Below are positions 52,095 to 60,446 of a DNA stretch of 64,000 nucleotides, piece by piece. Location: NCBI GenBank assembly GCA_963701375.1, contig CAVOZT010000004.1, positions 930,001-994,000 on the forward strand, given 5' to 3'. The translations under genes were made by a program, and so were the position numbers. How positions within the stretch are numbered: the first letter of the stretch is position 1; every line of letters begins with the position of its first letter. The notes beneath the pieces were generated by a model. That model was not told the origin of the DNA, did not search any database, and saw only the letters and a list, made by a program, of their open reading frames with translations. This DNA comes from CAVXTF01 sp963701375 (GTDB lineage Bacteria; Actinomycetota; Acidimicrobiia; Acidimicrobiales; CAVXTF01).

Positions 52095-53552
52095 CTAGGC
52101 ATCGTCAGGGCCTGGCTGGCGGCCGAAGGTGACAGCTTCACGGACGGCTTCCGGCGCCGACGCGCCTAGTTCGCGGTCCGGACGTGCTCCCAACGCGTCG
52201 TTCACGGTGGAGAAAGCCAGCCGCAACGCCACGAAGGTTGTGACGGCGAAGATCTGCTCCTCGTCGAATCCGCCGTCGCGCAGTGCCTGGACGTCGTCGG
52301 CGACGATCGAGTTGGGGTCGCTGGCGACGCGTCGAGCCCACTTGGCTAGCACCTGGTCGGCCGGGTCGAGACCCTCGTCTTCCCCGATAATGAGGGAGGC
52401 GGCTACGTCAGAGCCGACCTCAGCGGCCAGTTTCTTGCCCCACGCCAGCGAGCAGTACGAATCACCCAGTGTTGAGGCGGCCGCCGTAACCAACAAAGCC
52501 CGCTGGCGGGAGGTAAGCGAGCCCGCACGGGCCGATTGGCCCAGCAGGTCGGACAACCCCTCCAGCATCGCCGGCATGAACGCCCACAGTCGGGACACGT
52601 TCGTCACGTAGCCGCCGCCTTTGATGTCTTCGTCGAAGAGGTGCTGCGCCTCGGGAGTGTGCAGCGGCCGAGCTAGGAAGCCGCAAGACGACCCGGATCC
52701 ATAGATCGCCGGATGGTCGCCACCGGTAGCGCTTCGTCGGGCCGGCTTGGAAGCGACGTAGCCCACCACCGAGACGGGCGCCCGGAGTGGGAGTCCGTCT
52801 CGGACCTTGTCACGAGCCAGCTCGACCGCAGCCTGCAGGAACGCGATCTCGCCCACCGCTTCCATGGCCTCGAAGGCCGGACCTGTCGACGCGATTGCCC
52901 GCGCGAACACCTCTGGGTCAGCGAACTCGAACACGAAGGGGATATCGATGCGCTCGATGTCGACGAAACCTGCTTCTTTAAGAAACGCCTCGCCTGCGCC
53001 AGGGCGACCGAGTGCAACCATGGACGCTTGGTGCTCGACCTTGGGGGCCGAGGCTAAGGCGAATGGAGCGAGCGCCCACGCTCCAGGCGATGCCTTGATG
53101 TGCCCCCACACCGTCAGGCCTACGCGGCCGCCCGGGGCGAGGACGCGGTGCACCTCGCGGACGGCGCCTGGCGTTGTCCCCCAGATACCCCGAAAGCTGG
53201 TGACCACGCTGAAGGCGCCGTCGTCCCATGGCAGCGCTTGCATGTCTCCGACCCGGAGGTCTGCATGCGGGTTGCGGTCCCGGGCGACTGCAATGAGGCG
53301 GGGCGACGCGTCGATCCCCGCGGACATAGCGCCACGCACGCCGGCTAGCTCTAGGGCCAGGCCTGCCCCACAGGCCACGTCGAGCAGGCGGTCTCCGGCA
53401 TGTACACCCAAGTGATGGTGGAGAGCGACGTATTCCCGACAGTTGGTCGGTTCGCAGATGGTGGCGAACGCCACTGCCTGACGGCCCCAGCCCTCGTCGA
53501 CCTGCTGCCAACCCTCATCGAGCGGCGGGGAGGGGATTGCCTGGTTCGCCAT
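52095..53552 (-). CDS. Fusion of SAM methyltransferase and AhpD/carboxymuconolactone decarboxylase-like domain
   Basis: About 485 residues. The N-terminal half is a class I methyltransferase: LLDVACGAGLALEL (SAM loop), VGDMQALPWDDGAFSVV and REVHRVLAPGGRVGLTVW. The C-terminal half (from about residue 295) looks like an AhpD-like domain, RPLHTPEAQHLFDEDI, then LTSRQRALLVTAAASTLGDSYCSLAWGKKL (shown in parts), in which only one Cys of the usual C-x-x-C is seen. The two are joined without stop. The ATG is at 53552 and overlaps the end of the repaired P450 frame (TGATG). Known proteins usually have these domains apart; an indel joining two genes cannot be excluded. Confidence 0.75.
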   Translation of the reverse strand: MANQAIPSPPLDEGWQQVDEGWGRQAVAFATICEPTNCREYVALHHHLGVHAGDRLLDVACGAGLALELAGVRGAMSAGIDASPRLIAVARDRNPHADLRVGDMQALPWDDGAFSVVTSFRGIWGTTPGAVREVHRVLAPGGRVGLTVWGHIKASPGAWALAPFALASAPKVEHQASMVALGRPGAGEAFLKEAGFVDIERIDIPFVFEFADPEVFARAIASTGPAFEAMEAVGEIAFLQAAVELARDKVRDGLPLRAPVSVVGYVASKPARRSATGGDHPAIYGSGSSCGFLARPLHTPEAQHLFDEDIKGGGYVTNVSRLWAFMPAMLEGLSDLLGQSARAGSLTSRQRALLVTAAASTLGDSYCSLAWGKKLAAEVGSDVAASLIIGEDEGLDPADQVLAKWARRVASDPNSIVADDVQALRDGGFDEEQIFAVTTFVALRLAFSTVNDALGARPDRELGASAPEAVREAVTFGRQPGPDDA

Positions 53553-54809
53553 CAAGGCCGCATCCTCGGGAGGGCGGGGCCGGGGATGACGGGCAACTCA
53601 GAGAGGCCACGTAGCACGAGGCCGTCACCGTGTCCCCAATGCAAGTCGTCTAGCGGAACAGCCAGGGAAAGTTGGGGAAACCGGCGCAGCACCGTCCCGA
53701 GAGCTATTTGACCCTCCATGCGGGCAAGTGGCGCTCCGAGACAATGGTGAATGCCGTGCCCGAATGCGAGATGACGGGCGCTCGCCCCTGTCGAAGTCGA
53801 GCCTCTCCGGGCGTGAGTATCGTCCCGAGTCCCGGTTGGCTGCCGCCAGGGAAATGATGACTTGCGCTCCGGCGGGGATGGCCACGCCGCCGAGAATTAG
53901 CGGCTCGGTCGTGTAGCGAAATGTCGAGTGAGGGACAGGTGCGTCGTAGCGGAGGAACTCCTCTATGGCCTTGGGGATACTGGCTTGCTCGGCCCGAAGC
54001 TCGGCGAGCTGGACCGGGTTGCGAAACAGGGCGACGAGGCTGTTGCCGATGAGACTGGCGGTGGTGTCGTGTCCGGCGACGATCAGCTGGAAGATCGTCG
54101 AGAGCAGTTCTTGGTTGTCGAGGCGCTCGTCTCCGTCGTGTGCGCTGATCAAGGCGCTTACCAGATCGTCTCGCGGGTCTTCCTTCTTGGCTTCGACGAG
54201 TGCTCCGAGCATGCCCACAACCGCGTCAGACGCCTCTTTCGCCGCCGCGTATTCCGCCGGAGTGGAAGTAGGGACAAGCAGCTTGGTGAACCCTTGACCG
54301 AACGGGGCGCGGTCGGGCTCCGGCACTCCGAGCAGCTCGCAAATGACCGTGAAGGGCAGCGGGAAGGCGAAGGCCGTAACGAGATCGACCTGGCTGTCGG
54401 GTCCTTGGGCGGCGACGTCGTCGAGGAGGTCGTCCGCGATCGTCTGTACGTGAGTGCGCAGCGCCTCGACCCGCCGAGGCGAGAAGGCAGCCGAGACGAG
54501 CCGCCGGAGCCGCGTGTGGTCGGGTGGGTCGACCGTGAGCATGTGCCGAGCGAACGAAGGTCCGGGCAGGCCCTCGGCCACGACACCGGAGTCCGTCGCC
54601 AAGGCGGCGTGCATGTCCTTTGAGAGCCGGGAGTCGTTGAGCGCGGCCAGTGCCTCCTCGTAACCGGCAACCAACCAGGCTGCGTGCCCGTCGGCCAACG
54701 TCACCGCATGCACCGGGCCGCGCCGGCGGATCTCGGCGAACACGGGGAATGGGTCGTCAAGATCGTAGGACCCCCACGACGCCAGTGCCTCGGTGATCGT
54801 CATTGTCAC
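53552..54809 (-). pseudogene. Cytochrome P450, interrupted by a one-base frameshift before the heme loop
   Basis: The frame from 54809 codes the P450 body: IVAGHDTTASLIGNSL (I-helix acid-alcohol pair) and IEEFLRYDAP (ExxR), then reads out of frame after LDFDRGERP. One C less in CCC (GGG on plus at 53776-53778) gives HLAFGHGIHHCLGAPLARME, the perfect heme-binding loop, and a normal end PVIPGPALP whose TGA overlaps the ATG of the next gene. So the gene is probably intact in the organism (about 418 residues). It is the first gene of the operon divergent from TetR. Confidence 0.85.
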
Positions 54810-54895
54810 CCCCCGTCAGCCGGGCTTCCGACATCCAGCGTAGACACAAGGTAGAAACGGATCCGTCAATAGACTTGGACTAGTATCTAATACAG

Positions 54896-54910
54896 TTGAC
54901 TAACGGTCAA
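54896..54910. promoter_or_regulatory. Inverted repeat in the P450/TetR gap, candidate operator
   Basis: TTGAC-taacg-GTCAA is a perfect 5-bp inverted repeat between the divergent P450 and TetR genes. An AAGGAGG follows at once, so it is close to the start of the TetR mRNA. Binding is inference. Confidence 0.4.
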
Positions 54911-55019
54911 GGAGGATCCGTGGGAGGGTCCGTTCTCACCAGAGCGATCGGTCCGCCCGCCTTGTGATGGGGCGATCCGGGGCACAGCGGCAGATCTCGA
55001 CGCGCGCCAACAGGCCACC

Positions 55020-55592
55020 GTGGCGTTGATGGACGCCGCCGAGGAACTCCTCTACGAGGTCGGCTATGCGGGCGTCACCACGCGGGCTGTAGCTGAAACT
55101 GCGGGCATCAACCACGGCCTCGTCCACTACTACTTCGGATCGATGGACGAGTTGCTGACCCGCACCCTTGAACGCTTTGTCGAGCAGCTAGCCGTCGCCC
55201 TCGAAGCCTTGTACGCGGACCCGAACCTCACCTTCGCCGAGAAGTGGCGCCTAGGGTCGCGGTTCTGGGTGGATGAGCCGACCTCCCGCTTCCCAAAAAT
55301 CCTCCTCGAACTATTAGCGATGGGTTGGAACATGCCGGATCTCCGGACACGTCTGACGGAAGTCCACGCTCGGTTCCGGGTCATTTTCGAACACCATTTC
55401 GGCCAGGCCCTACGCGACTACGACCTCGACGAATCTCAGTTCCCCCTCAAGGTCATCGTGGCCGCCGTCACGAGCTTTCAGCTCGGCCTGATAGTCGAGG
55501 GTCTCTCCGGTGTCGAACAAGGTCACCAAGACCTTCTCGACTGGATCCAACAATGGATCGACGCCCTCGAAGCGAATAGCACTAAGCCGTAA
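55020..55592 (+). CDS. TetR family transcriptional regulator (N-terminus uncertain)
   Basis: 190 residues from GTG 55020. MDAAEELLYEVGYAGVTTRA, AGINHGLVHYYFGSMDELLT is the HTH domain, followed by a typical helical ligand domain. The first ten residues of the family are missing from this start. An ATG at 54967 gives MGRSGAQRQISTRA, the usual opening, and joins the frame if one C is added to CC at 55007-55008; again a homopolymer indel. It likely represses the P450 operon. Confidence 0.85.
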   Translation: MALMDAAEELLYEVGYAGVTTRAVAETAGINHGLVHYYFGSMDELLTRTLERFVEQLAVALEALYADPNLTFAEKWRLGSRFWVDEPTSRFPKILLELLAMGWNMPDLRTRLTEVHARFRVIFEHHFGQALRDYDLDESQFPLKVIVAAVTSFQLGLIVEGLSGVEQGHQDLLDWIQQWIDALEANSTKP

Positions 55593-55769
55593 CTGAGGCC
55601 CTTGGCGCTTCCTGAATCAGGGGTGAACACCCCGAACTTCCGACCGCAAGCGTCCACCGGCGGTGTGAGGATCAGCCAGTCGTCTCGCCATTTCTCCAAA
55701 CCGTTACAACCAGAAATCGACCCAGCTGACGATCGATGGGTCGCTAGTACAGCCTTGCGATAGGAATGT

Positions 55770-56288
55770 GTGGTGCGCAATAAACGTTGTCGAGAGTGCC
55801 AACGCGTTTTTCGGCCATCGAGCCGGCATGTTCGCTGTCCTTCGTGCCGGGCTAGAGGCGTATGTGCATGTGGAAGAACCAAGCAAGCGAAATCGCAGAC
55901 TTGCATCAAGTGCCGGACCGAGGTTGCGCAAGAAAATGGAAACTGGAAGGGGGGTCGTACTCGGCACAAGGCAGGATATGTAATGGTTCGGGTCCCACTT
56001 CATCCAAGAGCGGGCCGTAGTCCATATGTATTCGAGCACATACTTGTCGCAGAGGAGCTACTGGGCAGACACCTGATCGCAGGAGAGTCGGTTCACCACA
56101 TCAATGGTGTACGAGATGACAATCGACCTGAGAACTTGGAGCTTTGGACAAGGCCGCAACCGTCGGGGATTCGAGTGAGCGACGCTGTCGAGTGGGCTAG
56201 AGCGATATACGACCTATACGTGGGTACTGGCACACCTCCAACGGTGCTCACGGTTTCCCCTGAGCACCCTCCCTTGGGGTGTTCATGA
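55770..56288 (+). CDS. HNH endonuclease
   Basis: 172 residues. An N-terminal zinc-ribbon-like part with several C-x-x-C pairs (RCRECQRVF, VRCPSCRA, QTCIKCRT) precedes the HNH core: PYVFEHILVAEELLGRHLIA, SVHHINGVRDDNRPENLELW (the His-His and Asn-rich ligands of the beta-beta-alpha-metal site). Proteins of this kind are free-standing homing-type nucleases in phages and mobile DNA. The start is GTG 55770. It stands before a divergent/convergent gene pair of the same element. Confidence 0.85.
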   Translation: MVRNKRCRECQRVFRPSSRHVRCPSCRARGVCACGRTKQAKSQTCIKCRTEVAQENGNWKGGRTRHKAGYVMVRVPLHPRAGRSPYVFEHILVAEELLGRHLIAGESVHHINGVRDDNRPENLELWTRPQPSGIRVSDAVEWARAIYDLYVGTGTPPTVLTVSPEHPPLGCS

Positions 56289-56337
56289 AACTCCGTGACC
56301 AGGGGAAACTGAGGCTAGGCGGGGGAGTCTCCACAGG

Positions 56338-57126
56338 TTAAGAGCAGGAGTCTCCACAATGTCCTGGTGGCTGTTGTGATTGCGACTCGATGGCTGTTTG
56401 CCTCGTCAGGCACTCGAATGCATCCAGGGTCTCGTGCCCCGTTATGTCCACCGTTGTCCACTGTTGTCCATCTTCTGGCGGATCCCAACAGTCGTAGTTG
56501 CCAATCTCCCGGAAAAGCTCGCGAGTGGGCAGCCGCAGCATCCGAGCGTCGAGTTGGACCTCCGGGGTCTCGATGGGGCCCAGAAGACGGTAGACACGCG
56601 CCTCAGGGTAGCGATCCTCGTCGATAGGAGGCTCGCCTCCGTCCATCCACCTGTCTATCTCGTGACGCATGGTGAGGCCGTCGTCATCGCCGAGTACTCG
56701 GCTCACCAGGAATGTTCGGCTCCATATCTCGAAACAACCGGGTGCATATCGACTGGTCCCCCTATAACGCATGGGATGAGCCCAAGCCTCGGGGTCGTAG
56801 GTCGGGACGAACTGGGGCAGCGGTTCGAGCGACTGATCCGCCCGATTGCCGAGGATCTCGACGGCTCGATCCATTGGGTGGAGCAGCGTATCCCTTCGGA
56901 TTGCTGATCCCTCCTCCTTGAAGCGCCGTTGGTGTCTCGCCAGCCGCACGAGCTGGTTACGAATGTCCTCTCCCGCGATGGCGGATATCCGCTCGAGTTG
57001 CACGGGCGTGGCAGTGCGGGCCTTCAGCGCGGCGGTGAGTTCTACAAGGCTCGTTGTGTCGCCTGTGACTCCCGTGAGCGACGCTTCGAGATGAGCAAGG
57101 CGCCGGCTGAGGCGATCGCTCCTCAT
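56338..57126 (-). CDS. Hypothetical protein of a mobile module
   Basis: 262 residues, no family recognised. The N-terminus is helical (MRSDRLSRRLAHLEASLTGV; RISAIAGEDIRNQLVRLARH). The middle has Trp/Tyr/Pro-rich stretches (SLEPLPQFVPTYDPEAWAHP, CWDPPEDGQQW). It starts four bases within the end of the HTH gene (ATGA overlap), so the two are translated together. A decayed copy of part of it is at 49143-49436. Confidence 0.55.
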   Translation of the reverse strand: MRSDRLSRRLAHLEASLTGVTGDTTSLVELTAALKARTATPVQLERISAIAGEDIRNQLVRLARHQRRFKEEGSAIRRDTLLHPMDRAVEILGNRADQSLEPLPQFVPTYDPEAWAHPMRYRGTSRYAPGCFEIWSRTFLVSRVLGDDDGLTMRHEIDRWMDGGEPPIDEDRYPEARVYRLLGPIETPEVQLDARMLRLPTRELFREIGNYDCWDPPEDGQQWTTVDITGHETLDAFECLTRQTAIESQSQQPPGHCGDSCS

Positions 57127-57587
57127 GTCCGGCCTCCTTCGCCCGCGACCCCGGCGATCGCTGTCATCGTGTCAAGCGATTCTTGGACCCGCAGTTCAAG
57201 CTCGTCTTGTCGTCGAGCGACTTCCCGCTCCTCTTCTCCACCGTGGAACCGACCGGTATGGCTCAGGATCAGAGTGGCCGCACGCAGGCTGACCTTGGGA
57301 TCGCCTGATCCGAGGGCGTCACGGAGCACGCAGACCGCCGCATCGGATGCCGTGATGAGCTGAGCGGTCAACCGCTCGACCCGTTCCCGCCGCCGCCTGG
57401 CTACCGCGCCCGCGAACTCGGGATCCTTCAACCTTCGCTGGACGGTCTTGGCGGAGACGCCAGCTTGTTTGCCGGCTTCGGCGTGTGTCCACCCCTCGGC
57501 GAGGCCGGCGATCAGGAGTTCGTCCGTGGGGTCGTTGTCGGGTGAGCCGGTGTGGCTTTCGGGCTCGACCTCTGCTTTGCCGTTCAT
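57123..57587 (-). CDS. Helix-turn-helix protein, terminase small subunit-like
   Basis: 154 residues. An acidic N-terminus is followed by LIAGLAEGWTHAEAGKQAGVS (HTH) and KTVQRRLKDPEFAGAVARRR, then a long helix with EEEREVARRQDELELRVQES, a coiled-coil type end. The fold is like phage terminase small subunits or other HTH regulators. It overlaps the 262-residue gene by four bases. A role in controlling or moving the module is inference. Confidence 0.6.
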   Translation of the reverse strand: MNGKAEVEPESHTGSPDNDPTDELLIAGLAEGWTHAEAGKQAGVSAKTVQRRLKDPEFAGAVARRRRERVERLTAQLITASDAAVCVLRDALGSGDPKVSLRAATLILSHTGRFHGGEEEREVARRQDELELRVQESLDTMTAIAGVAGEGGRT

Positions 57588-57942
57588 TGTCCGGCTCCTT
57601 ACTGATCGGAATTACTCTTCTCGATCAATTAGCTGGGAGTCCGAGCCGCCGGGGCAGGCTTTTCGCTGAGAATTTTCCCGAGCCGGCAGATAGGGTCACG
57701 GATTCCGTTGGAGAATCAGCGTGCATCCACGACTGTCCCACTTCAGACTCTCTCAATGCGCGATGGCATTCGCCGGCGTCTTAGGGAGGGAAGGTCCTCT
57801 AACGCTGGAATTGCGTTGTCAGGCTCTTTGTTCTATTGGACCTCGACGGTGACATCTCGAGGATCCCAGGGCGGCAGGTCTAGCTCTTGCTCTTGTACAG
57901 ACCACCGACTGACGGGCCTTCGCTGAACAAGGGTGCGACTAC
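57588..57942. other. Gene-free stretch with a possible short minus-strand frame
   Basis: No full gene is seen. On the minus strand, a frame without a start reads VQRRPVSRWSVQEQELDLPP, then WDPRDVTVEVQ and a stop (about 57837-57935). It could be a broken end of something following the 54-residue ORF. Confidence 0.3.
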
Positions 57943-58107
57943 TTACTCCGGCGGGAAGTCATCGAGGCCGTACTTGTCAACTTCCTCCTGGAACCATTGG
58001 AGGGCCTCAGAGGACGTAAGTTTAAGGTCGAAAAGGCCGACCTCTAGTTTATCCAAGGGATAACCAACTCGCTTACGGGAAAATCGCCACATGGTTGGCT
58101 TTATCAT
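57943..58107 (-). CDS. Small ORF of 54 residues
   Basis: A short ORF (MIKPTMWRFSRKRVGYPLDK, LEVGLFDLKLTSSEALQWFQ, EEVDKYGLDDFPPE) starts at ATG 58107 with AAAGG seven bases upstream. The sequence is acidic at the end and looks like a real soluble protein, with a helix in the middle. No family is recognised. The upstream region is low in GC compared with the rest of the window, as in recently acquired DNA. Confidence 0.45.
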   Translation of the reverse strand: MIKPTMWRFSRKRVGYPLDKLEVGLFDLKLTSSEALQWFQEEVDKYGLDDFPPE

Positions 58108-58375
58108 ACTGATACCTTTCTATTTCTAATAGGATCGAGGCTTGCACTCCTTTAAGGGATAAATCACACCTTTGACAGGATTCGTACGGATGCATCCTCG
58201 CAGCACGGTTCGAATCTTGCTACCGATGGATAGAAAGCAAGTTCATCCCTTTCCAGGGGCACCGTTCGATCGACTGAGCGGTTGCCGGCGTGACAGCCAG
58301 GTCCTGAGAATTACATGTTTTTGTCAGCCTCCAGTTTACCATACATTTTGGTCTTCGCTAACGCGCCGCGACGAT

Positions 58376-58860
58376 TTAATGCTGTCCAGGACGCACTTCG
58401 ACTCCCTGTGAACGGGACTGGGCCGCTGTTCGTCTGGCACCCAGAAGAATGGCTGAAACTCGCTTGTCCGGGCTGATGCTGACGCGGTCGGAAACCCAGG
58501 CTGCGAGGTCCGCGAGGGCGGCGCTCACGGTCAACCCGTTGAGATAGACGACGGAGGCATTTGGTGTTCCGGTGCCGTAGCCGTGAAGTGTCGAGGACTT
58601 GCTGGTCCGACGACTTGGGCCAGCGACCGATTTTGGCCGAGTCAAGCTCCGTGAGACATGGACGGCCGGGACGCATGAGGATCACTCGGCCTCCGACGGC
58701 CATTGGACAGAAGGGGTCGTTCACGCCTGTCGCGACATCCACGTGCGGGATCCGCCCGTCGATAGCGATCTGGTTGAGCCGGTAACGGGCTCCGTCGTGA
58801 TCGACGCAGCCAATGATGAGAACGACGTCGAGCAACTCAGGGTGGAGTCCACCGGGCGTC
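58376..58860 (-). pseudogene. ThiF/E1-like adenylyltransferase remnant (C-terminal part)
   Basis: DVVLIIGCVDHDGARYRLNQ, GRIPHVDVATGV, GGRVILMRPGRPCLTELD is the late part of an E1/ThiF Rossmann domain, including the Cys region. One base less in TT (AA on plus at 58586-58587) joins it to HGYGTGTPNASVVYLNGLTV, the usual ThiF end. The N-terminal GxGxxG part is missing, so the gene is truncated. ThiF-type enzymes occur in CBASS and other defence systems, and also in cofactor synthesis. Confidence 0.65.
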
Positions 58861-58968
58861 AGGGCAGCACACAGCGAGAATGCCCGGGGATCCTGTTCGC
58901 TTCCCCCTAAGGTGGTCGAGCGCGAGTCAAATGGGGGGTGACCCGCGACGATCGCTACGGAGGCGCAG

Positions 58969-59319
58969 ATGGAAACACCCCTGTCCACAACACTCCACCG
59001 GGTCCAGTCTCTGACGCTGGACGAGGTCCAGGCATTGCAGACCCTGATTGATGAGGCAACCTGGACAGGCCCGAACGGACCGCGAGAGAAGACTTGTCAC
59101 GTGATGCTTCACTTGGCGATCCTCCTCGGGAAGCTTGCCCGCCAGGAGGAGCGGCGTGACCACGGCGCCGAAACCGCGGATGCGACCGACGACGTGATCG
59201 GCGATCTTGTCGTTTACGCGGCTCAGCTTTCGGAGTTGCAGGGCGTTTCTCTTGCCTTGTCATATAGGAATCGGATCGAGGCGAGCCTGGCTGGATGCAT
59301 CCCGCACGTCACCACTTAG
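58969..59319 (+). CDS. Small helical protein, possibly MazG-like (all-alpha NTP pyrophosphatase fold)
   Basis: 116 residues. MLHLAILLGKLARQEERRDH and DDVIGDLVVYAAQLSELQGV have the spacing of the metal-binding helices of MazG-type NTP pyrophosphatases (E-E and later D), but the usual E-x-x-E is not clear. The start is ATG 58969. The last bases overlap the end of the thymidylate synthase-like gene on the other strand. If real, it may remove a nucleotide in step with that gene. The assignment is weak. Confidence 0.5.
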   Translation: METPLSTTLHRVQSLTLDEVQALQTLIDEATWTGPNGPREKTCHVMLHLAILLGKLARQEERRDHGAETADATDDVIGDLVVYAAQLSELQGVSLALSYRNRIEASLAGCIPHVTT

Positions 59320-60446
59320 TCCCCGGCTTGCTGTTCTTCGGATTCCTGACCAAGATCGGTTCGAAGTGCCGCGATCTCCAACTTGGCAATCTCTGGTGTC
59401 GTGACGCGCGATGCTGATTCGCCGAGCGACGAGAGGTCTCGGTGGAGTAGTGACCTGAGAGGCTCCCCGAGCGCGCCCAGCACCGGCGCGACCGAGTCTG
59501 AGAGCGCTCGGTGCCTTATGGACGCACCCAAGAGCACGACGGCGAGATCGGACCAGAACGGACCGAGGTCCTCGGCTTGTCTAAGCAATCCTGGTATCTG
59601 CTCGTCGGTCAGGCCTGCGGCGCCGTAGCGGTTCCGGATTTCGAACTTCATTAGCTCCGCCACACGGTCGCGCATCGGACCCTCGGGCGCTGACGCCATG
59701 ACGGCTGGGACCGAGGAGGGGGTGGCGTCCATGGCGCTCTGAACGGCAGCGATGTTGTCTTCATAGAGGTGCATCGAGACGGCGAAGTGGCTGTAGCGTC
59801 CGAGTCCTGTACCGAGATCCGCGGCCATTACGTCGGCAAGCAGGCTGAACTCAAAGACGTTGTATGGAAGCAGAGTCCAAGCGTTGTTGGAGCGCATGAC
59901 CGTGGTGGCGTGAAGGAGCCCTTCGCGTACGTGCCAAAAGAGGCCGAACGTGCACGGGATGTCCTTTGAATCGCGACCGGAGTCCCATGGGTGGAAAATC
60001 GAAGCGGCGGCGCGGCGACTCCCGGCCTCGGCCCGGAGTGAGGCGAGCGCGTTGTAGACCTGATCGAGACCGGGGATCGGCTCGAACAGGCGCTTCCCGT
60101 AGTCGGATCCAGGCACTGAGATGCCGTCATCCGTGAACGAGGAGACCTTTTCTTCGTAAAATCGTATGTCCTCTAAGCGGTCCGACCCAGACAGCATCCA
60201 CACGAACCGGCCAACCGCACCGATCGCGCTCACGGGTCGACGCGCAGAGAGACGGTCCCGAGCACTCGCGAGGGTGAAGGAGTAATTCAAAAGTTCCCTC
60301 GTCGTCCTGCCCGAGCCGATTGAAGGCCCTTCACCCATAGGGACGAGTTCGCCACATTCGAGGACGTCTCGTAGCGTGGTGTCGAGCGCGTCCGCAAAGT
60401 TCGTGCCGACAAGTGCGGAACGCTTAATGGACGACCCTATGGCCAT
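59316..60446 (-). CDS. Thymidylate synthase (ThyA) homologue, divergent
   Basis: 376 residues, longer than ThyA (about 264). Family marks: YGKRLFEPIPGLDQVYNAL; SRRAAASIF (the phosphate Arg pair); DIPCTFGLFW (catalytic Cys, near residue 166); MRSNNAWTLLPYN (RSxD of ThyA with D changed to N; Asn of the pyrimidine site kept); SMHLYEDN (H-x-Y). The nucleotide site is thus kept, but the folate-contact Asp is altered. It may be a base-modifying (hydroxymethylase-like) or inactive relative. About 100 residues at each end are additional. It is convergent with the MazG-like gene and next to defence genes. Confidence 0.72.
   Translation of the reverse strand: MAIGSSIKRSALVGTNFADALDTTLRDVLECGELVPMGEGPSIGSGRTTRELLNYSFTLASARDRLSARRPVSAIGAVGRFVWMLSGSDRLEDIRFYEEKVSSFTDDGISVPGSDYGKRLFEPIPGLDQVYNALASLRAEAGSRRAAASIFHPWDSGRDSKDIPCTFGLFWHVREGLLHATTVMRSNNAWTLLPYNVFEFSLLADVMAADLGTGLGRYSHFAVSMHLYEDNIAAVQSAMDATPSSVPAVMASAPEGPMRDRVAELMKFEIRNRYGAAGLTDEQIPGLLRQAEDLGPFWSDLAVVLLGASIRHRALSDSVAPVLGALGEPLRSLLHRDLSSLGESASRVTTPEIAKLEIAALRTDLGQESEEQQAGD

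Noticed and set aside
58190..58225. tRNA-like T-loop (GGTTCGAATC)
   Set aside because: The stem positions around the loop do not pair and no acceptor, D or anticodon arm can be built upstream.
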